Below, one piece after another: positions 50,161 to 59,275 of a DNA stretch of 64,000 nt (positions are counted from its first letter, which is position 1; every line of letters starts with the position of its first letter). The notes under the pieces were generated by a model. It saw only the letters and a list, made by a program, of their open reading frames with translations, was not told where the DNA came from and ran no database searches. The translations under genes were made by a program, and so were the position numbers. Source of the DNA: Streptomyces cellostaticus. Lineage in GTDB: Bacteria > Actinomycetota > Actinomycetes > Streptomycetales > Streptomycetaceae. Location of the stretch: assembly GCF_023630175.1 (NCBI RefSeq), contig NZ_JALLIN010000041.1:1-64000 (forward strand), in the 5' to 3' direction.

Positions 50161-53100
50161 CCGCCCCGCGGCCGGGCGGCTCCCGTGCGGTGCTCTTCGG
50201 AGCCCATGAGTTCGACGGCTTCCCGGCGCTCCTCGGCGTCGAGCGGAACATCCCCGCGCTGCTCGCCCTGCTGACCGCCCCCGACGTGGGCGGCCTGGCC
50301 GAGGGCGACTGCCGGGTACTGGCCGCCGACAGCCGGGCGGACGACGTCCTCGACGCCGTGGCGGACGCGGCGGGCGAGGCGGACGACCTCCTGCTCGTCT
50401 ACTACGCCGGGCACGGCCACCACAGCGACGAGGGGCTGCTGCTCGCCACCAGGAAGGCGGACCTCGACCGGCCCCACCACTTCGTCCCCTACGCGCGCGT
50501 GCGCGACTTCGTGGCCGGGTCCCGGGCCCGGCACAAGGCCGTGATCGTGGACTGCTGCTACGCCGGCGGCGCCCTCCACATGGGGGAGGAGGCGCCCCCG
50601 ATCCCGGAGCGGGCGCTGGCCTTCGACGGCGGCTGCGTGCTCACCTCGGCGGCGGTCACCGAGCGCTCCCTGTGCCGCCCGGACGGCAGCGTGTTCACCA
50701 TGGAGCTGGTCCGCCTGCTGCGCGACGGCCTCACCGGGCCGCTGCGCGGAGGCCGGCGCGGCGAGGAGCAGCGCCACCTCCTCGCCGCCGACCTGTTCGA
50801 CGCCCTCCGGCAGGGGCTGAGCGGCCTGAAGGTGGACGGCTGGCCCGTCCCCCGGCCCCGGATGGCCACCCTCGACGGCGGCCACGACATCCCGCTCGCC
50901 CTCAACCGGGCCTTCAAACGGGAGCAGGGCCCGCCCGCCGCACCGCCGCGGCAGCCGCAGCCCGCCCCCGACCCGCTGGCCGCCGTGGTCGGACAGCAGG
51001 CCTTCGTCGACGGGCTCGGCGGTTTCCGCCGGAACCTCACCCCCGAGCAACTGCCGTTCGTCTCACCGGGCAGCGCCCATCCGGCCGCGCCCGAGACGCT
51101 GTTCCGGCGGCTGCGCGACACCGACGAGCGGGGTGTGCTGCTCGTCGGCGCGGCCGGCACCGGCAAGACGCGCACCGGACTCGAAGTGGGCCGTGTCGCC
51201 CTCGACGAGGGCTGGCGGGTGCTGCACGTCCGGCCCGGCCGGGAGTCGTCCATCACCGGGCAGATCAGCAACCGCGTCCTGGCGGAGGACAGCCCGGTCC
51301 TCGTGGTGATCGACTACCTCAACGAGTACCTCAAGGACGACGACGACAACGACGCCCAGCTCGACCTGACCGCCCTGCGGCACCGGCTGCTGCCGGAGGC
51401 CCGCCGCCGGGACGTCAAGGTCGCCTTCCTCGCCTCGGTGCGCCCGGGCTGGCTGCAGAAAGCGGCCCACATACCGCTGCACGACCTGTTCGACGAGGTC
51501 GAGCTGCGCCAGGACGAGGAGTTCCAGCGGGTCGTCGCCGAGCACGCCCTGGCCAACCTGGCCCCCACGGCCATCGGCAGCCTCGGCATGGAGCGGATGC
51601 GGGCCATCTGCGGCCACCGCCCCATCATCGCCCTGCTGCTCGCCCGGGAGCTGGAACGCCGGGCCGCCGCCGGCCTGCTCGACTCAGGGAACGCCGGGCT
51701 GCGGGCCGGCGGCGACCTCGCGCGCTGGCTGCGCGACCGGCTCATGGAGGACGACCTCGCCGTCGGGCGTCTGCCCGACGAGCGCCGGCGCACCGCCTTC
51801 GACCAGGTCACCGCCTCCGACGACCTGGTGGCGGCGGCCGCCGCTGCCGCCGCCTGCCCCCAGCAGCACGCCGAGGTGATCGCGGCGGCCGCCGCCGCGC
51901 TGTCCGCCACCCCGGGCGGCGGGCCGCACGCCGAGGTCGTCGTCGACACCCTGATCGACCTCGGCTGGCTGGAACGCGACGGGGACGGCGACGTCCTGTC
52001 CACCGCCCACGACATCGTCTGCGACCAGCTCGTCGAGTCCGTGATCCTGCCCGGCCACGGCCGCAAACCGGACCGCGCCCGTACCCGGGTGCTCCTCGAC
52101 GGAAGCCTCACCGGCCCGCGCACGGTCGGCCGCTACGCCACCCACCTCGCCCGGCTGATGAACGACCTGGCGCTCACCCAGCGCGCGGAGGCGGTGTCCG
52201 CCGTCCTGGACACCTGGTTCGCCGACAACGCCACGGCCATCGGCGAGGTCATGCGCGCCGACGCCGACATCGGCGGCTACGCGCTCGGCGCGCTCTGCTC
52301 GGGACCGCCCTGGGCCCACTCCGTGGTCCGGAACTGGCAGCGGCTGGTCGGCCCCTGGCTCGAGGAGTTCGGCGACGGCGTCAACGCCCGGCACGTGCTC
52401 TACCGCGGCCTGTGGAACCTGCCGACCGACGGCGGTGCCCTGCTGCTCGTCCCGGCGGCGCTGCGCTGGCTGGAGTCGCACGGTCGGCGGCGCGAGGCCA
52501 GCTTCGTCCTCGGCCCCCTGCTCAGCCGTACGGACATCCCCGCCGAGCAGCAGAATCCGGCCCTGCGCGACGCGATCACCTGGCTGCGCCGTCACGGCGA
52601 GGTGCTGGAGGCGCACTTCGTGCTGCGTGCGCTGGTCGGCCGCGCCGACCTCACACCCCAGCAGGTCCGTCAGGTCGTGGCCGTGGCACTGCGGTGGTCC
52701 GAACGCGACACCACACTGCGCCAGGTCGCCCAGATCCTCACCCCGCTCCTCGCCCGCACCGACCTCACCGCCGAGGAGCTGCGGCGGATCGTCCTGCTCG
52801 CGCAGGAATGGCTGCGGCACCACAACGGCCTGTGGGAGCCGCACAACGTGCTGCGCTCCCTGCTGACCCGCAAGGACCTCACCGAGAACGAGGCCCGGCA
52901 GGCCGCCTCGTTCAGCTTCCGCTGGCTCAAGCAGCACGCCGCCGTGCCGCCCGCCACCTTCGTGCTGCGTCCGCTGCTCGCCCGGACCGAGCTGGCCAGG
53001 AGCCAGGTGCGGCGGGCGGTGGAGTTCGCCGCCCAGTGGCTGGAGGAGCACGCCGTCCGGCCCGAGGCCGACTTCCTCGTCCGGCAGGTGCTGGGGCGTT

Positions 53101-55370
53101 CCGACCTCACCGAGGGCGAGAGCCGCCGGGCGGCCGGGTTCGCGGTGCGGTGGCTGGAGCAGCACGCCACCACGCCCGAGGCCGACTTCCTCATCCGGCA
53201 GATGCTCGCCCGCCCCGACCTCACGGCGGACGAGAGCCGGCGGGCGGCCGGGTTCGCCGTGCAGTGGCTCGCCCTGCACGCCGGGGCTCCCGAGGCCAGC
53301 TTCGCGCTGGGCGCGCTGCTCGCCCGCTCCGACCTCACCGACGAGCAGGCCGAACAGGCGGTCACGGCGGCGATGACCTGGCTGGAGCGCCATGCCGGCA
53401 CCGACGCCGCGGGATACGTCCTCAGCGGTGTGCTGGGCCGCGGCGACCTGCCGGAGCACGAGGCGGGCGGCGTCCACGCCCTCGCCTGCGGCTGGCTGGC
53501 CCCCCGCACCGGTTCCCTCGAGGCCAACTTCACCCTCAACAAACTGCTGTCCCGCACCGATCTCGCCGAGGAGCACGCCCGGCAGGCCGTCGGCTCGGCG
53601 GACCGGTGGCTGGACCGGCACGGCGACAGCGACGCGGCGGAGTACGTCCTGCGCGCGCTGCTCACCCGCCCCGACCTCACCGGCGGCCAGGCCCAGGACG
53701 CCGTCGCCCGCGCCCTGCGCTGGCTGCCGCGGTACGGCACCGCGCGGAACGCCGGATACGTCCTCGGGCCGCTGCTCGGCCACGGCGCCCTCACCGCCGG
53801 TCAGGCCCGCGAGGCGGTCACCGCGGCGCTGGCCTGGCTCGCCCACCACGGCCATGTGCCCGAGGCGGAACCCGTGCTGGTCGCCCTGCTGGGTCGCGGC
53901 GACCTGTCCCAGGGCGAACGCGAGCGGGCCGCCGCCGTCGCCACACAGCGGGGACAGCACAGCGGTACCACGTACCGGGAGGCGAAGGAGCTCTCTCGCC
54001 TGCTGATCGCCCGGCACGGCCAGGGCGACGAACAGGGGCGCGAGGACCTCGCCACGGCCCTGGCCTGGCTCGAGCGGCACCCGGACCTTCCCGAGGCGGC
54101 GCAGGTGTTCCGGGCGGTCTTCGTCCACCACGAGCCGACCGGGGACGAACTGCGCCGGACGGTCACCGCCGCGCGGACCTGGCTGGGGCAGCACGCCACC
54201 CGGCCGGCCGCCTCCTACCTCCTGCAGCCGCTGCTGGAGCTGCGCCGGCTCCCCGACGACGACACCGGCCCGGTGGCCGCCCACGCCCTGGAGTGGCTGG
54301 CGCACCACTGGGAGAGCGCCCAGGCCAGCTACACCCTGGGAGCGCTGATCGCCAACAGGAGGATCACGGCGGAGACGCTGGACCGCGGGATCTCCCTCGC
54401 CGCGAACTGGCTCCAGCACAGCGTGACCTCGCCCGGCGCGAGCTTCGTGCTGGACAAGCTGCTGACGCGCGGGGAGATCACGGGGGACCGGGCCAGGGCC
54501 GCGGTGGCCTTCACCCAGGTGTGGCTGGACCGCCATGTCACCCTGCGCGCGGCCCGCTTCGTGCTCGAACCGCTGCTCGCCCGCCGCGACCTCACCCCCG
54601 ACGAGACCCGGCTCGCCCTGGCTCACGCGACGCGCTGGCTGCGGGAGTTCGGTTCCCTGCACGAGGCTCGGCACGTGCTGGTGGCGGTGAGCGCGCACGC
54701 CGGGCTCGGCCCGGAGGAGATCGACCTCGCCTTCGACGACACCGTCGTCTGGCTGGAGCGCCACGACGGCCCGGCCAACGCGCAGACCGTGCTGGCGCCG
54801 CTCCTCGCCCGCGTCGACCTCGGCCCCGAACAGCTCCGCGCCTTCGCCGGGTTCACCCTGGGACGGCTGTCGGACTACGCGGCCCCGGACTCCTGGCGGG
54901 TGCTGGGCCTGCTCGTGGCGCGCACCGACCTGGCGCCGGACCAGGCCCGCGAGGTCGTCTCCCGGGTCGTCGCCGCGCTCCAGCCGGACCCCGCCGCCTA
55001 CGACGCCAGCTTCCTGGTGGTCCCGTTCCTCGGCCGCCCGGACCTGACGGCGGCCCGGCGCGCGACGGCGGTCTCCTGGGCGCTGTCCTGGCTGGAGCAG
55101 TACATGCCCGTCTGGCGGTCCCGGTTCGTCCTGGCGGCCCTGCTGTCGCTGACCGGCCTGCCCCCGGGCGAGGTCCGCCGGGTCGCCGCGTGGGCGCTGA
55201 ACTGGCTCGAGCAGCACACCGACGGGACCGCCGACGGTTTCGGCGACGTCGGCGCCGAGGCGGTCCTGGAACCGCTCCTCGCGCGCCCGGACCTCGACGG
55301 GGACGAGACCCGGCGGGCCCGGTCCTTCCTCCCCGGGCAGGCCCCGCCGCAGACGCCCGGCCGGGCCTGA
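50157..55370 (+). CDS. Caspase-like protease / STAND NTPase / 38-residue-repeat protein (1737 aa)
   Basis: Domains in order: caspase (Peptidase C14) fold, residues about 9-235, with catalytic His86 in YYAGHGHH and Cys134 in DCCYAGG; Pro-rich linker 256-275; P-loop NTPase from about 310, Walker A GAAGTGKT (331-338), Walker B VLVVIDY (Asp386), sensor-like ASVRPGW (426-432); a helical region to about 765; then 25 tandem units of about 38 residues (768-1724) of the form ALxWLxxHxxxxEAxFVLxxLLxRxDLTxxExRxA, TPR-like alpha-alpha repeats. This is the effector-switch-sensor layout of STAND conflict proteins: the repeats may sense an invader, the NTPase oligomerise, and the caspase cut host proteins. 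Coupled to EACC1. Target unknown. Confidence 0.9.
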   Translation: MTAPRPGGSRAVLFGAHEFDGFPALLGVERNIPALLALLTAPDVGGLAEGDCRVLAADSRADDVLDAVADAAGEADDLLLVYYAGHGHHSDEGLLLATRKADLDRPHHFVPYARVRDFVAGSRARHKAVIVDCCYAGGALHMGEEAPPIPERALAFDGGCVLTSAAVTERSLCRPDGSVFTMELVRLLRDGLTGPLRGGRRGEEQRHLLAADLFDALRQGLSGLKVDGWPVPRPRMATLDGGHDIPLALNRAFKREQGPPAAPPRQPQPAPDPLAAVVGQQAFVDGLGGFRRNLTPEQLPFVSPGSAHPAAPETLFRRLRDTDERGVLLVGAAGTGKTRTGLEVGRVALDEGWRVLHVRPGRESSITGQISNRVLAEDSPVLVVIDYLNEYLKDDDDNDAQLDLTALRHRLLPEARRRDVKVAFLASVRPGWLQKAAHIPLHDLFDEVELRQDEEFQRVVAEHALANLAPTAIGSLGMERMRAICGHRPIIALLLARELERRAAAGLLDSGNAGLRAGGDLARWLRDRLMEDDLAVGRLPDERRRTAFDQVTASDDLVAAAAAAAACPQQHAEVIAAAAAALSATPGGGPHAEVVVDTLIDLGWLERDGDGDVLSTAHDIVCDQLVESVILPGHGRKPDRARTRVLLDGSLTGPRTVGRYATHLARLMNDLALTQRAEAVSAVLDTWFADNATAIGEVMRADADIGGYALGALCSGPPWAHSVVRNWQRLVGPWLEEFGDGVNARHVLYRGLWNLPTDGGALLLVPAALRWLESHGRRREASFVLGPLLSRTDIPAEQQNPALRDAITWLRRHGEVLEAHFVLRALVGRADLTPQQVRQVVAVALRWSERDTTLRQVAQILTPLLARTDLTAEELRRIVLLAQEWLRHHNGLWEPHNVLRSLLTRKDLTENEARQAASFSFRWLKQHAAVPPATFVLRPLLARTELARSQVRRAVEFAAQWLEEHAVRPEADFLVRQVLGRSDLTEGESRRAAGFAVRWLEQHATTPEADFLIRQMLARPDLTADESRRAAGFAVQWLALHAGAPEASFALGALLARSDLTDEQAEQAVTAAMTWLERHAGTDAAGYVLSGVLGRGDLPEHEAGGVHALACGWLAPRTGSLEANFTLNKLLSRTDLAEEHARQAVGSADRWLDRHGDSDAAEYVLRALLTRPDLTGGQAQDAVARALRWLPRYGTARNAGYVLGPLLGHGALTAGQAREAVTAALAWLAHHGHVPEAEPVLVALLGRGDLSQGERERAAAVATQRGQHSGTTYREAKELSRLLIARHGQGDEQGREDLATALAWLERHPDLPEAAQVFRAVFVHHEPTGDELRRTVTAARTWLGQHATRPAASYLLQPLLELRRLPDDDTGPVAAHALEWLAHHWESAQASYTLGALIANRRITAETLDRGISLAANWLQHSVTSPGASFVLDKLLTRGEITGDRARAAVAFTQVWLDRHVTLRAARFVLEPLLARRDLTPDETRLALAHATRWLREFGSLHEARHVLVAVSAHAGLGPEEIDLAFDDTVVWLERHDGPANAQTVLAPLLARVDLGPEQLRAFAGFTLGRLSDYAAPDSWRVLGLLVARTDLAPDQAREVVSRVVAALQPDPAAYDASFLVVPFLGRPDLTAARRATAVSWALSWLEQYMPVWRSRFVLAALLSLTGLPPGEVRRVAAWALNWLEQHTDGTADGFGDVGAEAVLEPLLARPDLDGDETRRARSFLPGQAPPQTPGRA
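52458..55328 (+). repeat. 25 tandem repeats of about 114 bp in the caspase/NTPase gene
   Basis: Units 1-13 are each exactly 38 codons. Unit 14 (39 codons) and unit 25 (45) are degenerate. Units 6 and 7 (53028-53255) are the most alike, sharing PEADFL(V/I)RQ and SRRAAGFAV(R/Q)WL, which points to recent duplication inside the array. Confidence 0.9.
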
Positions 55371-55436
55371 CGTCACCGCTGTGCGGACCCGCTGCCTCGT
55401 CCGGACGGTGCGGGGCGTCCCGAATCCATCGCCACG

Positions 55437-55613
55437 ATGCCGTTCACCTACTCCATCACCGACGGCATCGGCGCGGGCTTCCTGTCCTACGTGCTCGTCA
55501 AGACCGTCCTCGGCAAGGCCCGGGAGGTCAACTGGCTGCTGTGGGGGGTCTCGGCGCTGTTCCTGGTGTACTTCGCCATCGACCCGGTGGAGCAGGCCCT
55601 GGGCGTCAGGTGA
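55437..55613 (+). pseudogene. C-terminal remnant of an AzgA/NCS2-type purine permease
   Basis: 58 codons from MPFTYSITDGIGAGFLSYV to FAIDPVEQALGVR. This is the last helix region of guanine/hypoxanthine/adenine permeases, which are normally about 470 residues. The first 400 residues are missing. The remnant begins 67 bases after the caspase gene stop, so it looks like the right-hand edge of the event that brought the EACC1-caspase pair. Confidence 0.85.
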
Positions 55614-55621
55614 GGCGCAGG

Positions 55622-55646
55622 GGGGGCGCTCCGGCCGGACGCCCCC
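55622..55646. terminator. Hairpin between the permease remnant and the PBP gene
   Basis: GGGGGCG (55622-55628) pairs with CGCCCCC (55640-55646) around a self-complementary TCCGGCCGGA loop. It lies between convergent reading frames and could act in both directions; it is probably the old permease terminator. Confidence 0.6.
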
Positions 55647-55666
55647 TCCCCGGCCCCCGGGGGCTC

Positions 55667-57118
55667 TCAGCCGAGGGCCGCCCGCATCATCGCCCGGGCC
55701 ACCGGGGCCGCCAGCCCGTTGCCGCTGACCTCCGAGCGGGCCGCGTCCGACTGCTCGACCATCACCGCCACGGCGACCTCCTTGCCGGTGCCGCCGGACC
55801 TGCCGTACGAGGTGAACCAGGCGTACGGCGTCCTGCTGTTGTTCTCGCCGTGCTGGGCGGTGCCCGTCTTGCCGCCGACCGTCACCCCGTCGATCCGGGC
55901 GTTCGTGCCCGTACCGTCCCGGACCACCGTCTCCATCGCCGAGCGCAGTTGCGCGGCGGTGTCCGAGGCGACGATCCGCTCGCTGTCCGCGTCGTCGTAG
56001 TCCCGCAGCACGTCGCCGTCGGCGTCCGTGATCCGCGACACCATGTGCGGCGAGACCAGCTTGCCGTCGTTCGCCATCACCGCGGACACCATGGCCATCT
56101 GCAGAGGGGTGGCGGTGACGTCGAACTGCCCGATGCCGGACAGCGCGGTCTGCGCCTCGTCCATACCGGAGGGGTAGACGCTGGAGTACGCCCGCACCGG
56201 GACGTCCCGCTTCTCGTCGTCGAAGCCGAACTTCTCCGCCATGGCGCGCACCTTGTCCTGGCCGAGGTCGACGGCCATCTTGCCGAAGACGTTGTTGCAG
56301 GAGTAGCGGAGCGCGACCCGGATCGAGGCGTTCGCGCAGGGGGCCGACTTGTTCTCGTTGGGCAGGATCCGGCTGGTGCCCCGCAGGGTGTACGGGTCGG
56401 GGCTGCGGGTGGGCTCGTCCACGTCCTCGTACAGCCCGTTCTCCAGCGCGGCGGCCGCCACCACCAGTTTGAACGTCGAGCCCGGCGGCAGCGGCTGCCG
56501 CAGCGCGCGGTTGGTGAGCGGCTTGTCCTTGTCCGTGGTGAGCGCCTTCCAGGCGGTCCCGGCGGTGTTCGCGTCGGTGAGCCGCGCCGGGTCGTACGAC
56601 GGCGTCGACACCACGGCCAGGATCTTCCCGGTCTTCGGGTCGAGTGCGACCGCGGCGCCCTTGTTGCCGCCGAGCGCCCGGTACGCCGCCCTCTGCACGG
56701 CGGGGTCGATCGTGGTCAGCACGTCGCCGGGGTCGGCGCGTCTGCCGGTCACCGTGTCCAGCGCGGTCCTGAGCCTGCTGTCCGTGCCGTTGAGCAGATC
56801 CTGGTAGATGCCCTCCAACTGGGTCGGGGCGTAGGCCTGCGAGGCGTACCCCGTCACCGCCGCGTACAGCGCCCCGTCCTTGTACGTCCGCCGGTACGCG
56901 AGGTCGCCGCCGTTCGTGCGCGCCGAGCCGGTGACGGGGCTGCCCGCCACGACGATGTTCCCGAGCGGCTGCGCGTACGTCCGGATGGCGTTCCGCCGGT
57001 TCGCCTGGTCGTCCGCGAGGGCCGTGCCGTCGTAGAACTGCACCCACGTCGCCCTGGCCAGCAGGGCGAGCGTGAGCAGCAGTGTGAAGACGGACGCCCG
57101 CCTGATCGTCTTGTTCAT
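55667..57118 (-). CDS. Penicillin-binding protein, class B transpeptidase (PbpA-like)
   Basis: 483 aa. One N-terminal membrane anchor (FTLLLTLALLARATWVQFYD). Transpeptidase motifs: active Ser214 in PGSTFK, SCN at 273-275 and KTGTAQ near residue 417. It crosslinks peptidoglycan in the cell wall. Size and lack of an extended N-terminal module match Streptomyces PbpA paralogues. It lies 54 bases downstream of a two-component system on the same strand, so it may be one of its targets. Confidence 0.93.
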   Translation of the reverse strand: MNKTIRRASVFTLLLTLALLARATWVQFYDGTALADDQANRRNAIRTYAQPLGNIVVAGSPVTGSARTNGGDLAYRRTYKDGALYAAVTGYASQAYAPTQLEGIYQDLLNGTDSRLRTALDTVTGRRADPGDVLTTIDPAVQRAAYRALGGNKGAAVALDPKTGKILAVVSTPSYDPARLTDANTAGTAWKALTTDKDKPLTNRALRQPLPPGSTFKLVVAAAALENGLYEDVDEPTRSPDPYTLRGTSRILPNENKSAPCANASIRVALRYSCNNVFGKMAVDLGQDKVRAMAEKFGFDDEKRDVPVRAYSSVYPSGMDEAQTALSGIGQFDVTATPLQMAMVSAVMANDGKLVSPHMVSRITDADGDVLRDYDDADSERIVASDTAAQLRSAMETVVRDGTGTNARIDGVTVGGKTGTAQHGENNSRTPYAWFTSYGRSGGTGKEVAVAVMVEQSDAARSEVSGNGLAAPVARAMMRAALG

Positions 57119-57172
57119 CCCGTCCGTGATGACGGCCCGGGCGGGGCAGTCGTTCCCGTACGCCCGTTTTTC

Positions 57173-57832
57173 TCACCCCATGTTCAGAAAGCCGGCCTCG
57201 TACGCGGCGATCACCGCCTGGGTCCGGTCCCGGGTCCCGGTCTTCGCCAGCACCGCCGCGACGTGCGACTTCACGGTGGCGGCCCCGACGCCCAGCCGCC
57301 GCGCCATCTCGGCGTTGGTGAGCCCCGCCGCCAGGAGCCGCAGCGTCTCGCTCTCGCGTCCCGTGAGCCTGCTCACCCAGGCCGGGGGAGCGGGCGCCCG
57401 CCGCGCGTGCCCCGCCGCGAGGGACCGCAGGGCCGAGGGGAACAGCAGGCTGTCGGTGCGCGCGACCAGCCGCACCGCCTGGACCAGTGTCTCGGCGTCG
57501 GCCCGCTTCAACAGGAACCCGGCGGCCCCGGCGCGCAGCGCCTCGTGCACGTAGGAGTCGTTCTCGAAGGTGGTCACGACCACGATCCGGGGCGGTGCGT
57601 CGACTTCGGCGAGGATCCGCTCGGTGGTCCGGATGCCGTCGGTCCCCGGCATGCGGACGTCCATGAGGACCACGTCGGGGCGCACCTCCCGGACGACGGA
57701 CACGGCCTGAGCGCCGGTCGCCGCCTCGCCCACCACCTCGATGCCGGTCTCGGCGGAGAGGATGGCGCGCAGCGCGGTGCGCACCATGCGCTCGTCGTCG
57801 GCGAGGACGACCCGGATCGCGGACTGGGTCAT
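57173..57832 (-). CDS. NarL/LuxR-type response regulator
   Basis: 219 aa. Receiver with acidic pocket ADDE, phospho-acceptor Asp58 (VVLMDVRMPG), Thr/Lys switch (VVTTFEND; LLKRAD), and LuxR HTH (LTGRESETLRLLAAGLTNAEMARRLGVGAATVKSHVAAVLAKTG). ATG 57832 has GAAGGGA five bases upstream; a GTG at 57853 overlaps the kinase stop (GTGA) and would add seven residues. Acts with the upstream kinase. Confidence 0.94.
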   Translation of the reverse strand: MTQSAIRVVLADDERMVRTALRAILSAETGIEVVGEAATGAQAVSVVREVRPDVVLMDVRMPGTDGIRTTERILAEVDAPPRIVVVTTFENDSYVHEALRAGAAGFLLKRADAETLVQAVRLVARTDSLLFPSALRSLAAGHARRAPAPPAWVSRLTGRESETLRLLAAGLTNAEMARRLGVGAATVKSHVAAVLAKTGTRDRTQAVIAAYEAGFLNMG

Positions 57833-57849
57833 GACGGTCCCTTCGTCGG

Positions 57850-59124
57850 TCACGCGTGGTCCCGCAGGGGCAGCCGGACGTGCAGCCGCCAGGTGTCCCC
57901 GGCAGCCCCGGCCCGCGCCGTGCCGCCCAGCAGCCGCACCCGGTCGGCGATGCCGCGCAGGCCGTGGCCGCCACCGGAGCGGGCCGCGGGGCCGGCACCG
58001 AGCGGGTTCTCCATGGTGATCTCCAGCCGGCCGCCGGCCGTGCCGATGCGGAGCGTGACCGGTTCCCCGGCATGCCGGAGGGCGTTGCTCAGGCCCTCCT
58101 GCACGATCCGGTACGCCTCCCGGGAGACCAGCGGCGGCAGGGCGGCCGGGTCGGTGCCGACGCTGGCCGTCACCGGCTGTCCGGCAGCCCGGGTCCGGCG
58201 CAGCAGCCCGTCCAGATCGGTGGCGAGGGTCGGCGCCGGCGCGGTGCCGGGGGCGTCACCGTCGCGCAGGACGCCCAGCACCGCGTCGAGTTCCCCGACC
58301 GTGCGCCGGGTGGTCTCCTCGATGGCGGCCAGTGCCTCGCGGACGAACTCCGGGTCGCTGTCCAGGACCCGGCGGGCGGCGCCGGCCTGCAGGGTGACGG
58401 CGCTCAGCGCATGGCCGACCGAGTCGTGCAGTTCGCGCGCGAGCCGGTTGCGCACGGCGAGATCGGCGGCGCGGGCCTCGGCCGCGGCGAGCCGCTCCTC
58501 GGGCGTGGGACCGAGCAGGGCGGGCGCCCAGCGGGCGAGCAGGGCCCCGGCGCCGGCGGCACAGGCGGCCAGCGCGGCCAGCATGGCGAGACCGGCCGGC
58601 GGGCACAGTACCGACGCCCAGGGGTGGCCCAGGGCTCCGGGCGGTCGTGGACCGCCCGGCAGCCGGACCGCCAGGGGCAGTACGAGGAGGACGGCCGCGA
58701 ACGGGGGCACGGCCAGCGACATCCCGGAGACGATTCCGCCCAGCCCCAGGTGCAGCGTGAACCAGAGGGCCGTACGGCCCCGTTCCGCCCGGGTGCGGGC
58801 CGGACCGTCGGCCAGGGCGCCCGCGTCCACGCCGCACAGCGCCCGCACCGCGCCCGACTCCAGCGGCCGGGTGGGCGGGAACAGCGAGGTCACGGCGGCG
58901 AGGGGCAACCCCACGGCGAACGAGCCGAGTTGGAGGGGGAAGGAGCCGAGGACGTCGTCCGCGCCGGTGAGCGGACCGAGGATCACCGAGCCGACGAGGA
59001 CGTAGGGCACGGCGAGGGCGCCGCCCAGCACCAGATGGATCCAGCGCCGCCGCGCCCGCCCGCCGAACAGGAACGCCAGCGCCCTTCGCGGCGGGGCCGC
59101 GGTGGGCGAGGGCGAGGTCGGCAT
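57850..59124 (-). CDS. Sensor histidine kinase (HisKA_3)
   Basis: 424 aa. Four to six membrane helices in the first 200 residues without a large external sensor domain. The phospho-acceptor is His233 in ARELHDSVGHALS (HisKA_3), followed by HATPase motifs EGLSNALRHA and GHGLRGIADR. ATG 59124 has GGAGAG upstream. Such short-loop kinases usually sense membrane or cell-wall state. Operon: kinase, regulator, then probably the PBP. Confidence 0.93.
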   Translation of the reverse strand: MPTSPSPTAAPPRRALAFLFGGRARRRWIHLVLGGALAVPYVLVGSVILGPLTGADDVLGSFPLQLGSFAVGLPLAAVTSLFPPTRPLESGAVRALCGVDAGALADGPARTRAERGRTALWFTLHLGLGGIVSGMSLAVPPFAAVLLVLPLAVRLPGGPRPPGALGHPWASVLCPPAGLAMLAALAACAAGAGALLARWAPALLGPTPEERLAAAEARAADLAVRNRLARELHDSVGHALSAVTLQAGAARRVLDSDPEFVREALAAIEETTRRTVGELDAVLGVLRDGDAPGTAPAPTLATDLDGLLRRTRAAGQPVTASVGTDPAALPPLVSREAYRIVQEGLSNALRHAGEPVTLRIGTAGGRLEITMENPLGAGPAARSGGGHGLRGIADRVRLLGGTARAGAAGDTWRLHVRLPLRDHA

Positions 59125-59275
59125 GGCCCAACTCTCCCGTATCGCGCCGGTGCCGCGCCTCCTGCGCGGCGACGATCCCGCTCCGCCGGACGGGGGAGAG
59201 CGCCCCGGTGAAGCCACCCGGGGAAGCCACTCGGGGAAGCCACTCGGAGGGAGAGACCACCCCGCCCGCGCCGGG

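Noticed and set aside
51684..58073. Antisense open frame of 2129 codons opposite the caspase repeats and beyond
   Set aside because: Its periodicity simply mirrors the repeats of the sense gene; no start, ribosome site or family support.
50672..59005. Reading frame of 2777 codons spanning the caspase gene in another frame and onwards
   Set aside because: It is rich in Arg/Pro/Gly/His, crosses genes on both strands with proven motifs, and has no recognisable domain. It is a high-GC frame shadow.
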